Below, piece by piece: positions 13,101 through 26,652 of a stretch of 64,000 bases of DNA. Origin of the DNA: Aradus depressus (taxonomy: Eukaryota > Arthropoda > Insecta > Hemiptera > Aradidae); NCBI GenBank assembly GCA_963662175.1, contig OY759215.1, positions 10,157,079 to 10,221,078 on the forward strand. The letters are read 5' to 3'. The notes beneath the pieces are model-generated. The model was given only the letters and a program-made list of their open reading frames with translations. It had not been told where the DNA came from and searched no databases. Numbering within the stretch: position 1 is the stretch's first letter; the number at the start of each line of letters is the position of its first letter. The position numbers and the translations under genes were made by a program.

Positions 13101-16100
13101 TTATATTAGTTTTGATTTTTTTGTTATTAATTTAGTTTTATAAAACTAATAGCAGGTTACTCGGGCATTGCCCGGTTAGTAACTTTATGTTAGGTAGCTC
13201 AAACAAAAAATATAAACCGTATTTTCCGCCCATGAAATATGAACAACCCCTAGTTATATATGTTGATATGCCATATGTCGTTGTTTGAAGGCTTATGATT
13301 ATGCTATATTTATTATTATCATGGTTGTTAGCTGTTTTATACATTATAAAAGAAAAATAAATATTTATTTTCTTGAACAAAAAAAAATATTCCTGTATCG
13401 AGACACCTTATGGTTGAAAATATAATTCTATCACATGAAATTAGTTATTGTGATCCATGCCCGGGCTTTAACTACGCAGTCATATCGCCTACTACCAGAG
13501 CGCTATTTCCTCGCTCGAAATGAGCCCGACTTTACTATGGGAGTCCTAAATGTTGCCAACCCTAAATTTTTATTCATCTAGGATAGGAGTCTTTAACGAG
13601 TACCTGACATCGTACAAGCTCGAGACCATCGCTTAACGTCCCATCTGAAGGACGTTCTCAAAGTTTTTTCTTCACTTAGATTTTGAACCCGAGAACTTGA
13701 GCTCAGAAGACAATACCCTACCTCACATCTGGAATTGTTAGTACTACTAAATACTTTTTAATTGAAAAACTGAAGTCACTGACTTTCGGCAGTATTCAAT
13801 AAATTATTATTTCATTTATTATACTTCCATGGATGGGAGACGAAAGCCTGTTGACAAATGTTTGCCCCCCTGATATTTAGCTTTGCACAAATTAAAAGGA
13901 TGTTATGAAGACACAGCCATAAATGTCTAGGGCAAAAATCATATTGAAATTAAGCGATGGTCCCGAGCCCTTCGATGTCAGGTACTCGTTAAAGACCCCT
14001 ACCCTAGGTGAATAAAAACTTAGGGTAGGCAAAATTTAAGACTCCCATAGTAATGTCGGGCTCATGTTGACCAGATTGACGAAAGAGCGCTCTGGTAGTT
14101 GGCGATATGACCTCGTAGTTAACGCACGGGCATGAGTCATAAAACCTAACCTAACATAACCTGCTTTAAATAACATCTACATTTTATAACCTACAAATAT
14201 ATTAATATTAATTGCATGTTTAACTAACCCAAATTATCTGTTCAACTTCAATTCTAATGTGTTCTTAAAATGTAACAAAAGAAATAATGGGATCTGGATA
14301 TAATAAATCCCATCTCGTATAATATCAAGGTGGCAGTGAGTAAAAGGAAGCAGCTGTTTTGTGTGTTGTTTGGTTTTGTTAATTTTGGTTTGTTATCTTA
14401 AGTGAATAAAAACCAAGTTTTTAGTTCACAAATGATGTATATTAGCTATAATCTACATATTTATGTATGCAAAATTTAATAGTAATTTGTAAAATTTTTT
14501 GAAACCATGGAATCGTTGGATATTCTTGATACGGTAGAATCTAAATAAGTACATTACAGAACTATCTATTTATTAAATGTATTTATTTATCCGTACATAA
14601 AAACAATGTTTACGTAGGAATCCATTATTGTGTGATCTGATCACATGTCTTTTTCTCGGCCGAGGTCCATAGATTTTTTATCTGGAAGGTGAAAAAAACA
14701 TGAGCACACCGTCCTTCAGATGGGACGTTAAGCCTGGTCTCGAGCCTGTACGATCCTCCAATTACTTTAAATTGATACTCCATTTGACTTTGTAAAAGAC
14801 AGTTTACTTTTTCATGCTGCGCAAATTCGAATATTTTTTTGAAGATTGTATGAATGGTAGCAATTTTAAATGTACAATTCTACGAATTCTCTTCCAATAT
14901 GCGACTTGTGACGAATTCTCTTCCAATATGCGACTTGTGATTCTTTCATTGCAAAAAGACATTGGGGAACTTTCTACAGGTCCACAGTCTCTCTAGCAAT
15001 TGATTCTGACCATTCAGATGTTCGTTGCAGGGTTTTTAAACATTTGGACAAAAATATGCTTTTTGTTGCTCCTTCATCTGATACCCCACTCAGTTTCCCC
15101 AAGTATTTTATACGAGGGTGCCGGTAGCTTGCTAGTCTACTGATCTCAAGATCACGAGTTCGAAACCAGACTGAGGCCCTCAGGTTTGTTATCTGGCAAA
15201 TAAAAATACCTTGATCGGGACGTTAAGCAATGGTTCCGAGCTTGCACAATATCAGGTACTCGTTAAAGACCTCTAGCCTATTTGAATTAATCTATAGGCG
15301 AAATTTAGGACTCCCACAGTAGAGTTGGGCTCATGTTGACCAGAGCGACGAAAGAGCGCTCTGGTAGTAGGCGATAAGACTTACTCGTTAAAGCCCGGTC
15401 ATGAGTCACAATAACGAACTACCTAACACTTCTCTGTAATATCTTTATGTACCTGTAGGTTATGTTTGGTAATTTCATTTTTTTTTCTGTTTTTCAACAT
15501 TATTAGGTCTCGTCTACTGTGACAAGTTGAACATAATTCAGAGTTAGTTAATGTGGTCATTTGATCTTGCCATGAGAGGCACATGAGCAGATATATATGA
15601 ACAGCACATAGCACATCGCTGCCACATGAGAAGGGTGAAGGAACTCCCTCTGGGGATCATAAACCAATGTGTTCACTTAATTGGCACCAATATTCAAATT
15701 AGATTGCTTCGGAGTCAATTTAAATAAAACCATTCCTACAACCAACTTATCTCTTTCCATTTGAATCTTTTTTTTTATTCATAAATATACATAGAGTTTA
15801 TTATCATTTCGAATATAGAAAAATTTAGCAGTGAAGCTTAAATAGTAGGAGAAAAATATAAATATACATTTTTTCCTCTATTATTTAAGCTTCATTGCTA
15901 TTTTTTTTTATATTCGAAATGATAATAAACTCTATGTATATTTATGAAAAAGAAAAGTATATATATACATTTTTTCCCATACTATTTAAGCTTCATTTTG
16001 CTACCTAATTTTTCTATATTCGAAATGGTAATAAACTCTGTAAATTTATGAAAAAAATATATATATATATATATAAATTTTTTCTCCTACTATTTAAGCT

Positions 16101-19100
16101 TCATTGCTAAATTTTTCTATATTCGAAATAATAATAAACTCTATGTTTACAAATATATATATATATATATATATTTCTAGAGAGTAGGAATACACCTAGT
16201 TTCTAGATTTTTCCATGTTAAATTTTCACCTTACAAATAAATTATCCTTATTTAGAGAAAAGTATATTTATATATTTGTAGAGATGTTACTCCCTCTTAT
16301 ATTACAGCTGTATCGGCCAATGTCTCTAGCATTATACGTTTTCATAGTATTCTAGATTGCAATATTCTTACGCCAGAATGGTGAGCGGTGATTTAAACGG
16401 GATGCGGTTGGCATAAACTGGTAATATAACTTAAGGCATAACCATGAAGGGGGGTTACCTCTCCTATGGCCTCATTAGAAAAAGGTTAAGAAAGTTCAGA
16501 AGTTAGGTGCCAGATGTCTATGTATATATACATATAATAAATATTAGTGGCTCGGACTGGAATTCGAACCCACCTCTCTAGCTAGGCCTTGACTCTGCTT
16601 AAAAACGGATAGGAGAATCAATACAAAATCGAGAATCCGACCATATCTTCAATCCCTCTTCAAAAAGAAGCCTTTGTAGTTTGTCCGTCTGAACTAGCCT
16701 TCCTCCATTTTATATTTCGGGCCCCCACAAACAGGGGGCTTCCTCCCGTTCAAAATTTTGAGATGCCATAGAGCCTATGTTTTAATTGGGCTTATAAGGA
16801 TGCTATTGTAATATTCCATGGAAATCTGATCAGCTGTTTATGCGTGATGTTGGCACAAACACATATATCCAAATACACCGTTTTTATGTTATTAATATAT
16901 AATTTGAATTATTTCTCTACTGCTTGAGTATTTACTGATATACTCTGGCAACCTGACTAACAAGAATGTGCACTATTTTTCAATGTCGATAAAAAGTAGA
17001 CTTATAAGTTGTTCATCATTTTTTTGCAGGTTGCGGAAAGACGACTCTCCTCAACTGTCTAGCAGGTCGGATCAAGCTAGACTCGGGCAGTATCCGACTG
17101 AACAGAGAACGCCTGAACAAAAGATGGAAGAGGAAGATCTGCTACGTTCTTCAGCAGGATATCTTCTTCCCGGACCTTACCCTCAGACAGACCCTTGAGG
17201 TGAGTTGAATCTTATTTGTATCTGAAGATGATCTACACGAAGAGGTACAATGAAATCACTCTAGTAAAGGAGTAAAGTGCCATTGTATTCGTATTATTTA
17301 CGATAACGAAGTGCATATATAGAAAGGTCATTCACAAGGTGAAATGTTTTTTGGTTCTGCACATTTTTTATTTCTTATTCTGACATTTAAGACCTTTCTT
17401 ATACCCACTCTACTTTATAAAATCTAAGCCATGTATAGCAATTTTAATAAAATATGTATAGTCATCCATCCCAATATTTGACGGTATTGTGTAAAATTTG
17501 AATTGAATATGCCACTTGGTACATGGGTTGCTATAAAAAAAAGAAAATTGATTTAGGGAACTAACTTTTCTGGTGCTCTGGAGGTCATTTAAGACTAAAG
17601 GGTGCTAAAAATGATTGCATTAGAATAGAAAAAAAAATTTAAGCTTTTCTGAGACGACAAAAGTGTGGGAAAATGGCAATTATCCCTTTTTTTTTATATT
17701 TACTTCTTCGAGATGTCAATTCGGGATATGTCACATATGCCGTTAATGAACTCTGAAATTAACTGAGAGTTTCCGTTGTAAAGTGGTTAGCATCGTTGTC
17801 TAAAATAAATGAGAGACTGTGCTTCACATTCACACTTATAAATCAATTATTACTTTTATTTCCACCGACAATCCCTGGAGGCATGTCAGAACTAGGTTGG
17901 CTACCTGTAAAACGTCAGATGGCTACCGTATACCAAGTCAACATGGTTGGGGGAGGTTCATAATTGAAGGAGAATGGCAACCAGTTTGGTCAACATTGCT
18001 TCCGATGTGGGAGATTTGAAGAGAACTGTGACCTCTACTGGCTGCCGAACAAGATGTTCTTGCTGGCCCCATTTACACTACACTGCACAAACTGCTCCAA
18101 CAGAAGACAACAATAAACCTACATACTTTCGTCTAAATCACAAATATTTTTTGTCGCTGAAGAGGGTAGCAATGTCGAAAGTACTTCCGTATATTATATA
18201 TTTTTTGTGAAATTGACAATATTTGAAAAAGAAACCATTATTTTCACTTTATTTTTTATTAAGTGGTTCACAATATCTCCGCAGAAAATGTTAGACAGAT
18301 ATTATTGTTTATATTGTTAAACATTTTCCATAAAATAAGAAGTTGAATATAATAATTTTATTTTTCCAGCGATGACCCGGAAGTTGCTTCATACTGCTCA
18401 AAATATCGCAAGTATAGTCCCGTTCTAACGAATTTGAAAATAATACGGTTGTTGATTGGATAAAGCCGCAGTAAATTCAGATGAATATTTTACTTATATT
18501 TTTAAAGGACTGTCATAGCATATCAATTCCAAAAAAATGTAATTAATATGTTTGTATTTGTGTTCTCCATCAAAGGATAATTCCTACATTTTATCGAAAT
18601 AATTTTTAAAAAAATTGTGGGTACAATTTCAAACATATACAATTTCTAAAATTTATATTTTCTGTATTTTTTGAAATCTTTTCAACATTATATGGATATC
18701 GAGAAAGGATAGTCAGGTTGTCAATCTACTGTTGACATATAGGAAGTTGTCGGTAGAAGTAGAAGTAATAGTTCCTCTTGATTAATCGTGTGAATTTGAA
18801 GCGCAGCCTTTCAGATTTTTTGGGCAACAATGATAACCACTACACAAACCGTGACCCTTTGTTAAGTTTGAAGTCTATTTTCGGCATACACGACCTGAAA
18901 ATATCCGATATTGTCACGAGGGCACTATTCGGTCAACATATGGCATAATTACCATAATTTTCTACATTTCGTTCCCCAAAAGGTTTATTTTTTTATTTAT
19001 TGTTTTGCTATTCTAATGCAGACGATTGTTTCTAGCATCCTCACTTTAGATTCAGTAATCTACAAAACATAAGGAAGCCCTTTTTGATTTTTTAATTGGA

Positions 19101-22100
19101 ATATTCGCCGCTGTTTAGAAAATGGTTGCCATTTTCGTGTACTACACGAAATTTGAGGTGGCTCCTTCACTCATTATTTTTTAATTTTTTTTTTACCCCA
19201 ACCCAAGTACCAAGTGGCATATTGTAGTCAAATTTAGAACATTTTTTTGAATTTATCGCATCCACTGTATGGGTTAAAGGAAATAAATTGTAAGTTTTTA
19301 GAAGCTACCGTGGATTGCCTAACTTAGAGTTGAAGGGGTCAGTATGTTGTATCATCTACCATACGACTAAAGGAGTTAACTATAAGTAATTTTGTTCTTC
19401 TATTTTTTTGTTTTTAGTTGAAAAAAAAAAAAATATATATATATATATAATATATATTCCACAATCCTCGATTGTCCTAACATACATTAATTGAGGGGCA
19501 AAAAAAAATTAAGAACTGGAGAGAGGAAGAACACCGAGCCGTGAATCCTCACGATATCACTTCACATCAGAAGATCTTTCTGGCAAATTCTCATTTCTAA
19601 AATGTGATATTTAATTAATAGCGTATTAGTTAACGTCTATTGGAATTATGTAAATTTTGGTTTTCAAAGTTATATGCTGAAAGTTATATTTATATTGCTT
19701 ATTTATGTCTTACAATTTATAAAAATGTACTTTTTTATTTTTAGTACGCTGCACAACTCAGACTACCAGACACCCTTTCACATTCCCAGAAAATGCAGTA
19801 TGTGGACCACATTATAGACGTATTAGACCTGGGTAACTGCCAGGACACTAGTAAGTTTATTATATTATTCTCTAATTAACAATATTAATCGACTATAATT
19901 ATTTTGCATTAATCTTAAAATGTTTAAAACTGAAAGCCTAGAAAATAAAGCTGGTCAAGTTGGTAATGTACTGTTTGCAATAGGAAATGTAACAATATTC
20001 TAAACAACGATACGGAATAGTTTCAGAAAAGATAAGCACCTATAAAAACGATTACATAACACGTTTGCAATCAGTGTAACTCGGAACCTGTTGAGAAATT
20101 GTGTAGGGTATAACGTAACGATTAAAGACTAGCTCGCATTGTTTATTACGGTTACGGACTTTTACCTCATTCAACTTCATGCAACTTCAAATTGAATGAC
20201 TTTTAATTATCCATCGCAACTTTATCTAAAGCGTTTGGTATTTTCATTGTTAACTGAAGAAATAGCAATGTGCTCTTTAAAAAAAAATAGATTAATCAAG
20301 ACTTTATTAAGTTTCATGTATACAGGAAATAAAATTCAAATATGGCCACTTTTAAAAATATAACGGTGATAAATGTTTTTTTTATTTTAATATCAAGAGA
20401 AACGTAAGAGATTACCCGTCGTTGTCGGCATAGGAACGTATAGCACCTTAGTGTTCGAATGAACCTTGCTTATAACGATCCTATATGTTACATTTCATGG
20501 AAATCCAATCAACTGTTCAAGAAATAGCACTCTTTAGGAGCCACAGTATGTTGACGAGTGTTGAGGGCAGTCGAGGTTTCTGAAACTATTTATTTCCTTC
20601 TTCTCTCCTCCTTATTGTGACTAGAGTGGATGTTTGTTTGTTTCTGATAGTGAACATTGTCTAGGGCTACCGATGTTCGGTAGAATCCTCGAAATCGCCG
20701 CCGATGTCCTGGCGGCCTGAGGTGCTCCCTAAAATTGAGCCTCTGATCCAGCATTACTCCCAGGTACCTGATTGCTGGTTGGGTCTCGATGGTATGACCC
20801 TGGAAGGTCAGTGAGATGTTGCTTCTGACCTTCCTCCCGGTGAAGAGTACTGCTTCCGTCTTGTGGATGGCCAGGGAAAGGCCCACAGAGCTCATCCAAT
20901 GGCGTATCCGCTCCATGGCCAATACATGTTGGCTTGTCTAAGGAGATTTTGAATGTATAATAATAAAAGTGATTGCTATATTTTCTGAGATTCAAAACCA
21001 TACTTACAAAGAAATGAGAAATCACGATGGGAAAATATACCCGAAACGTCTCTGTATTATGTTTGAATATCAGAAAATAAATGGGAGAGTAATATAATGA
21101 ATAATACAAACCTTCTAACATATCCCAACAATTAAAATTAAAAATAATATTGAATTATATGAAAAAAAAAAAAAATTTAATTGTTAGTTCAGGGGTCCTC
21201 AACACTGGTACTTCTTAGACATTAAAAAAAAAAAATTGTCCAGCTTATCTGATGGTTTTTGCTGTTAAATTTCTTCCCTGTGACAAGCTATTTCTCTGGT
21301 AAGAAATTAGTCTGTAAGTTAGATAAATGGGCGAGCCAAGTGTTGTGTAGAAATATCTTAATGTGCCGCTCTGTGGAAATAACAGACTAGAAGCGACATG
21401 GAGGGGGGGAAGGGGGGGACAGTGACCTTCCAGAAGAGGTTGAACGTTGAAGTCTCCATTAAGAGGCCACTTTATTGCAAGTCCCGAGCTGCATATGAAG
21501 TGGCGACTTAACAGCCCCCCTCTCTCTTCCTCCTCTTCCCCCACTCCTCTCCTTGTCTTGTTTCCTTTTTAGGGATCTCTAGGGTAAATAGCAACTCTAT
21601 TATCGAGCTGTGTTCCTTCATCCCTCTCTTTGTATTAGGGTTTGCAATCCTGGGATTCAGGCCAATTTTCAAAATTGGCCCGCAGATATAGGCGGGTTTG
21701 GAATTTTTATTTAGGTTGCGGATGACGATCGACATTATCGCTTGAAAACAAACTTCACATATACAACACTATACTGAAACCCATCTGGACTAAGGACATC
21801 GAGACATGGGGATCAGCCGAAATGACTTCAGCCAATACAATCCATCATACTACGCCACATTGCCGATGCGCTATTTTACGTGTCCAACCTCACATTACAC
21901 AATGACCTCAACATCCCATTTGTACCCTCTGTTATCAGGACACGGTATTTTCACGACAAACTCCATCATCACGCCAATCCACTTATACAAAAATTATCCA
22001 CAAACACCCTCCCCACATGTCCACCATGACGCCTCAAGTGGATATGGAAGAGGGACCTGCTCCAGGACTAGCCTAGACTCTTCTTTGGTCACGTACCTAC

Positions 22101-25100
22101 CTCAGCAGTACAGCCACGCACTTGACACCGCATTAGTTATCGCAATTGCTAATGGCAAATGTTATGCCGTTGTAAATACGTAAATAAATAAAAAAATTAA
22201 TAATATTTTAGATTGCTTTGTGACATGCCTGAGCTTCAGCTTTTAGGTTATATCGCCTACTATCAGAGCGCTTAATCGTTGCTCTAGTGGATAAAACCCG
22301 ACTCTACTGTGGAGTCTTGAATTTTACCAACACACCTTTAATTATAGTAGCGGTTTTTAACGACCACTCCGAAGTACAATATGCTCAAGGTTTTCTTACC
22401 CTCCAGAAAAAACAAAAAACAAAGGGCCTCGGCCGGATTCATGGGTTTTTATTGAGTTTATCCTTGTTGTAGCAAATTTTTCCGCTTCTACTTTTAAAAT
22501 AGTTACATATTCTTTCCAATAAAAGTAGTAATGATGTCGTAAAAAATATCTTCTGTAGATTTCTGCTCTATAAAACAACATATAAATAGCATATAAGAAA
22601 AATACAACGTAAAAAGTAACAAAGTATCGGATTCAGAAGTACTTCTGTCTACGGATGACAGCTGAGAAGATAGAATTCACAATAAAAAACGGTGAATAGA
22701 TAACGTACACATATGCTGACGCTTTCAGAAATATTTGTAAAATATGTATTTACGAGAATTTATTTATATAAAAAAATTAAATAAAATAAAAATAAATTTT
22801 AATTTAAACTTATTTTTTTATCTGAGAGGTGAAAATACCTTGAGCTCGCCGTCCTTCGATTGGGACGTTAAGGGATTGTCCAGGGCCTGAACGATGTCAG
22901 GTACTCGTCAAAGCCCTTTCTCCACGTGAATACCTTTATAGGCAAACTCCCACAGTGGAGTCGGGCTTATGTCATCAGAGCGACGAAAAAGCGCTCTGTT
23001 AGTAGGCGATATGACCTCATAGTTAAAGCCCTGGCATGATTCACAATAACTAACTGTTAAACTAAAGAAAAGAATCTTAATTCCGAGATGGAAAGGTTCG
23101 AATCGATAACTTGGAAACTATATGAGTTCACCATTTTGTTTTAGCATTGGATCACACTTGTTTTTTTTAGGAATACGTTGAACGTAGACAGTATACAAAA
23201 CCCGAGTGACGCCTATCTGTCTGGGTATTTTTATAGGGAATTTTATTGCCTTTTTTTCTTTTAATTTGATAATATTTAAAGCCTCTTGAAGGACACGATA
23301 ATGGCCCTGGAAGGAGGGAGCGAGACAGAGTGACCTTGTACTAGCTGGTGGTTGAAGTCTCCATTAAGAGACCACTTTATAGAAGTACCAGACCTGGGGC
23401 CTCCTTAACTGCTTCTCTTCCTACCTACGAGTATAGAGCTAGCTTCCCTTATCTTCGTTTCTTCTCTCTTCTTCCCTACTTACACCCTCTTTTCTTATCT
23501 CAGTCTACTTCTTGTCTTCTATTAACTACTTCTTCATACGCCGAGGATCATATTTTAGAATAATCCAATAAGAAGGAATAAAAACTTTTTTTTTTTTTTT
23601 GAATCCCTTGGTCGAAGACTATAAACCTATTAACCATTGCAAGATGTCTTTCTCCTTGAAGCTATATAACTGAAGTTTATTACAAAGTTGAAAGGTGATA
23701 GTAGACTGCGAGATATCAACAGGACAAAAAAAAATATTGGGTGAAAAGGAAATATTAAAGATATATTACATATTCTGGTTATTTTGGATGGTTAAATCAA
23801 TTCCAAGGAGCCCCCCTTCAAATGACATTAATATTGTATTACTTAGATTGTTTAATAATGTCAGTTAATTGGCTCAACATTATTTCTAATGCGATAGTAA
23901 AATGTTATTAAAAATATATATATATAAAGAAATTTCCGAAAGTTTACGGTAGAATTAAGAATTATCCTTTATTTATTTTTAATTTTGCTGAATTTCTTTA
24001 TTATTTCACCAGATACACGTAGTATAGGGGAAGTCATTTAATTGGTCAGAAATTCGATGCGGAGTTTTCAAATGTATTTCTTGTTTTCCCACCTCCAGAT
24101 TCCAAAAGTAAAAAAAAAAAAAATCACTACTGTGAACCCAATAACTCTAGATAAAATTAATTTATCGACACGGAATTTTATATGTGAGACTAAAACTCCA
24201 TAAGGACGACACACATTAATTTTCAGCGGAGTCGGCCGAAAATAAGGGGGGGATCAGAGGGGGCTCAACTCAAATATCACAATAACTGCCGATGTACTGA
24301 ATGTATCGACACAAAATTTAGTATGAGGATTCAAAAGCCACAATGTAAGTCAAATATTGAGTTTTAGCACAAACGGTCGATTGGCTTTGGAGGGGGAACG
24401 AAAATGTAATTAATTAATTCGTGCTGGGGAAGTAAATATCTGGTGATTCACCGAAGTCTTTTTTTTTATTGTACATTCAGTATCAAAATTACGGACATGA
24501 TTTTTGAAACCTTAAAATCATCGAATATACATAGCAATGATGTAACCTAAGCGGAAACTCGGTATATTACAGAACTGTGTGTTTTATGTACCACGCATAT
24601 TGACCAGAAAATTAATGTTTGAATAGTGCTACAAAATGTTTATTTTTTCTCTCTCCCTATCTCTCTCTTTCTCTCAACAAGATAGAAAGTGATGTTTAAA
24701 CGACATTTTAAATATTGCACTAGACAAGTCTTACGTAAGGGCAACACATACAAGCACAGTGTGAGTCGGTTGCGAAACAATAGTTCTGAGTTTAATGCAC
24801 TCTTTGAACTAGCTTTAAGAAAAAAAAAAAGTCATTCTATCTTTAACACAAATAGAGAACACTATATTTAGAGAATCTAAATGTACATTACTATTCATTC
24901 ATATGTTCCGGGCCCGATTAAAAAATAGTCTATTATGATCAAACATTTTTTCGTTATCAAGAACAAAAATGGTAGAAATAAATTTGAAATTTAAAAAAAC
25001 ATTAAAAGGGAATGTATTCTACACCTTTTTTTCCGGAAATCTATTGTGCGTAATACATGACAGTATTGGGGAAAAGACATCCCTTAAAAAAATGTTCTTT

Positions 25101-26595
25101 GTACAATTTCTGCGATATGGAACATCTTTCAGATCTTGACGAGAACCATAGCAGGCCGAATAAAGTTTTATAGGATTCAGTTTTCTATTTTACTTGTTTT
25201 AGCGGGACTAGTTCCATGAAAACTTTACTGTTATGAAAAATATTCTTCGAGAATTTTCTATTATTCTGCCAATGATTCGAAATAGAGGATTGACGGTAAA
25301 ATCTTAACTTTTTTTTCATATTTATTATGTAATCTCGAACTATGAACATACTTGACAATAAGAAAATATGATAAAGACAACAAGCAACCATCACTTAAGT
25401 TGCTTCATGAAGCGGCTGGTGTAAGCACAGTGCCGGCCCGCGGCAAGTTTTAGGATGGAGCGAGAATCTCGACAAGATCTTAAGTCTCTGTCTAATTTGT
25501 CGATTGAAAACAGCCATGCTCGTTGACACTGTACTCTTCACAGTACCTGTAGGAACAGTTGATGTAGAATGACAAACAAAATATGTAGGAATTAAGGTAC
25601 ATTTATTTATCACAAAAATTACTTTTATAAAGAGATTTGTATTATTAACAGATAAGGTCATTCAAATATTTGTTTCCTTTATTTTTCTTTACCACTGAGG
25701 CGCCCCCTGGAACTCGGCGCCTGGAGCGGCCGCTCCGTTCGCCCTATGGTAGGGCCGGCCCTGGGTCACCACCACCGTCTCCTCAGGCAGGAGGTCACGA
25801 GGCCAACAACGATACAGTCGAGAGGGGCTGCCTGGCATAGACCGTACCGACATTGCTTTCACCAGTGTGATCCGATGTAAACGTAGTTTTAAGGTAGCAA
25901 TGAATTTCGCCGTCATGGGTATGTCCATAGGGTGGGCGGAGCCTTCACCACACTCACGGCTGTTGATGGGAAGAAGGGGGAACTACCGACTCCCATAACT
26001 CGTGGCTTTAACTATAGTTAGTGAATGTCCCATATACATTACCAAGTTACCAAATAGAAATATTTTGTTCTGTTGCAGTTATTGGAGATTATATAAAAAG
26101 AGGATTGTCCGGAGGGGAGAAAAAACGAGCCAACATTGCCTGCGAACTACTCACAAACCCATCCCTCATGTTACTAGATGTGAGTATGCATTTAGCTCCG
26201 TAGTTATAGAAAAATAATAAAAAAAGTTTTGTAAGTAAGAATTTTAGTTAAGGAAAAAGGAATACATTTGCATTTATATATGGCAATAAACAAAAAAACT
26301 TCAATAATATACAGAGAGGTGTACAAAATATGAATAAATGACTAGCTAATTAATGAATAAATAAAAGTTTTAGCATAATGCTACTACATATAATAATAAA
26401 GAAAGTTTACCTCGATATAAATAACAGTTATATTGAGTTGAGTGTATGAAAATACAAGTTTCATTCTGACTTAATTATAATATTTTAAATTTACATTTCA
26501 ACGATTTTATTCATTTTTAAGTAGCTTCTTTAGTTACGTATTTAGGTTAGCAATAGTTTTATTAAATTATTTTTACTATTACTTTTGTCCAATAC

Positions 26596-26652
<57 letters not shown>

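Noticed and set aside
25689..25928. 79-codon minus ORF as a gene
   Set aside because: Overlaps the CpG-rich end of the hAT-like element and shows no motif.
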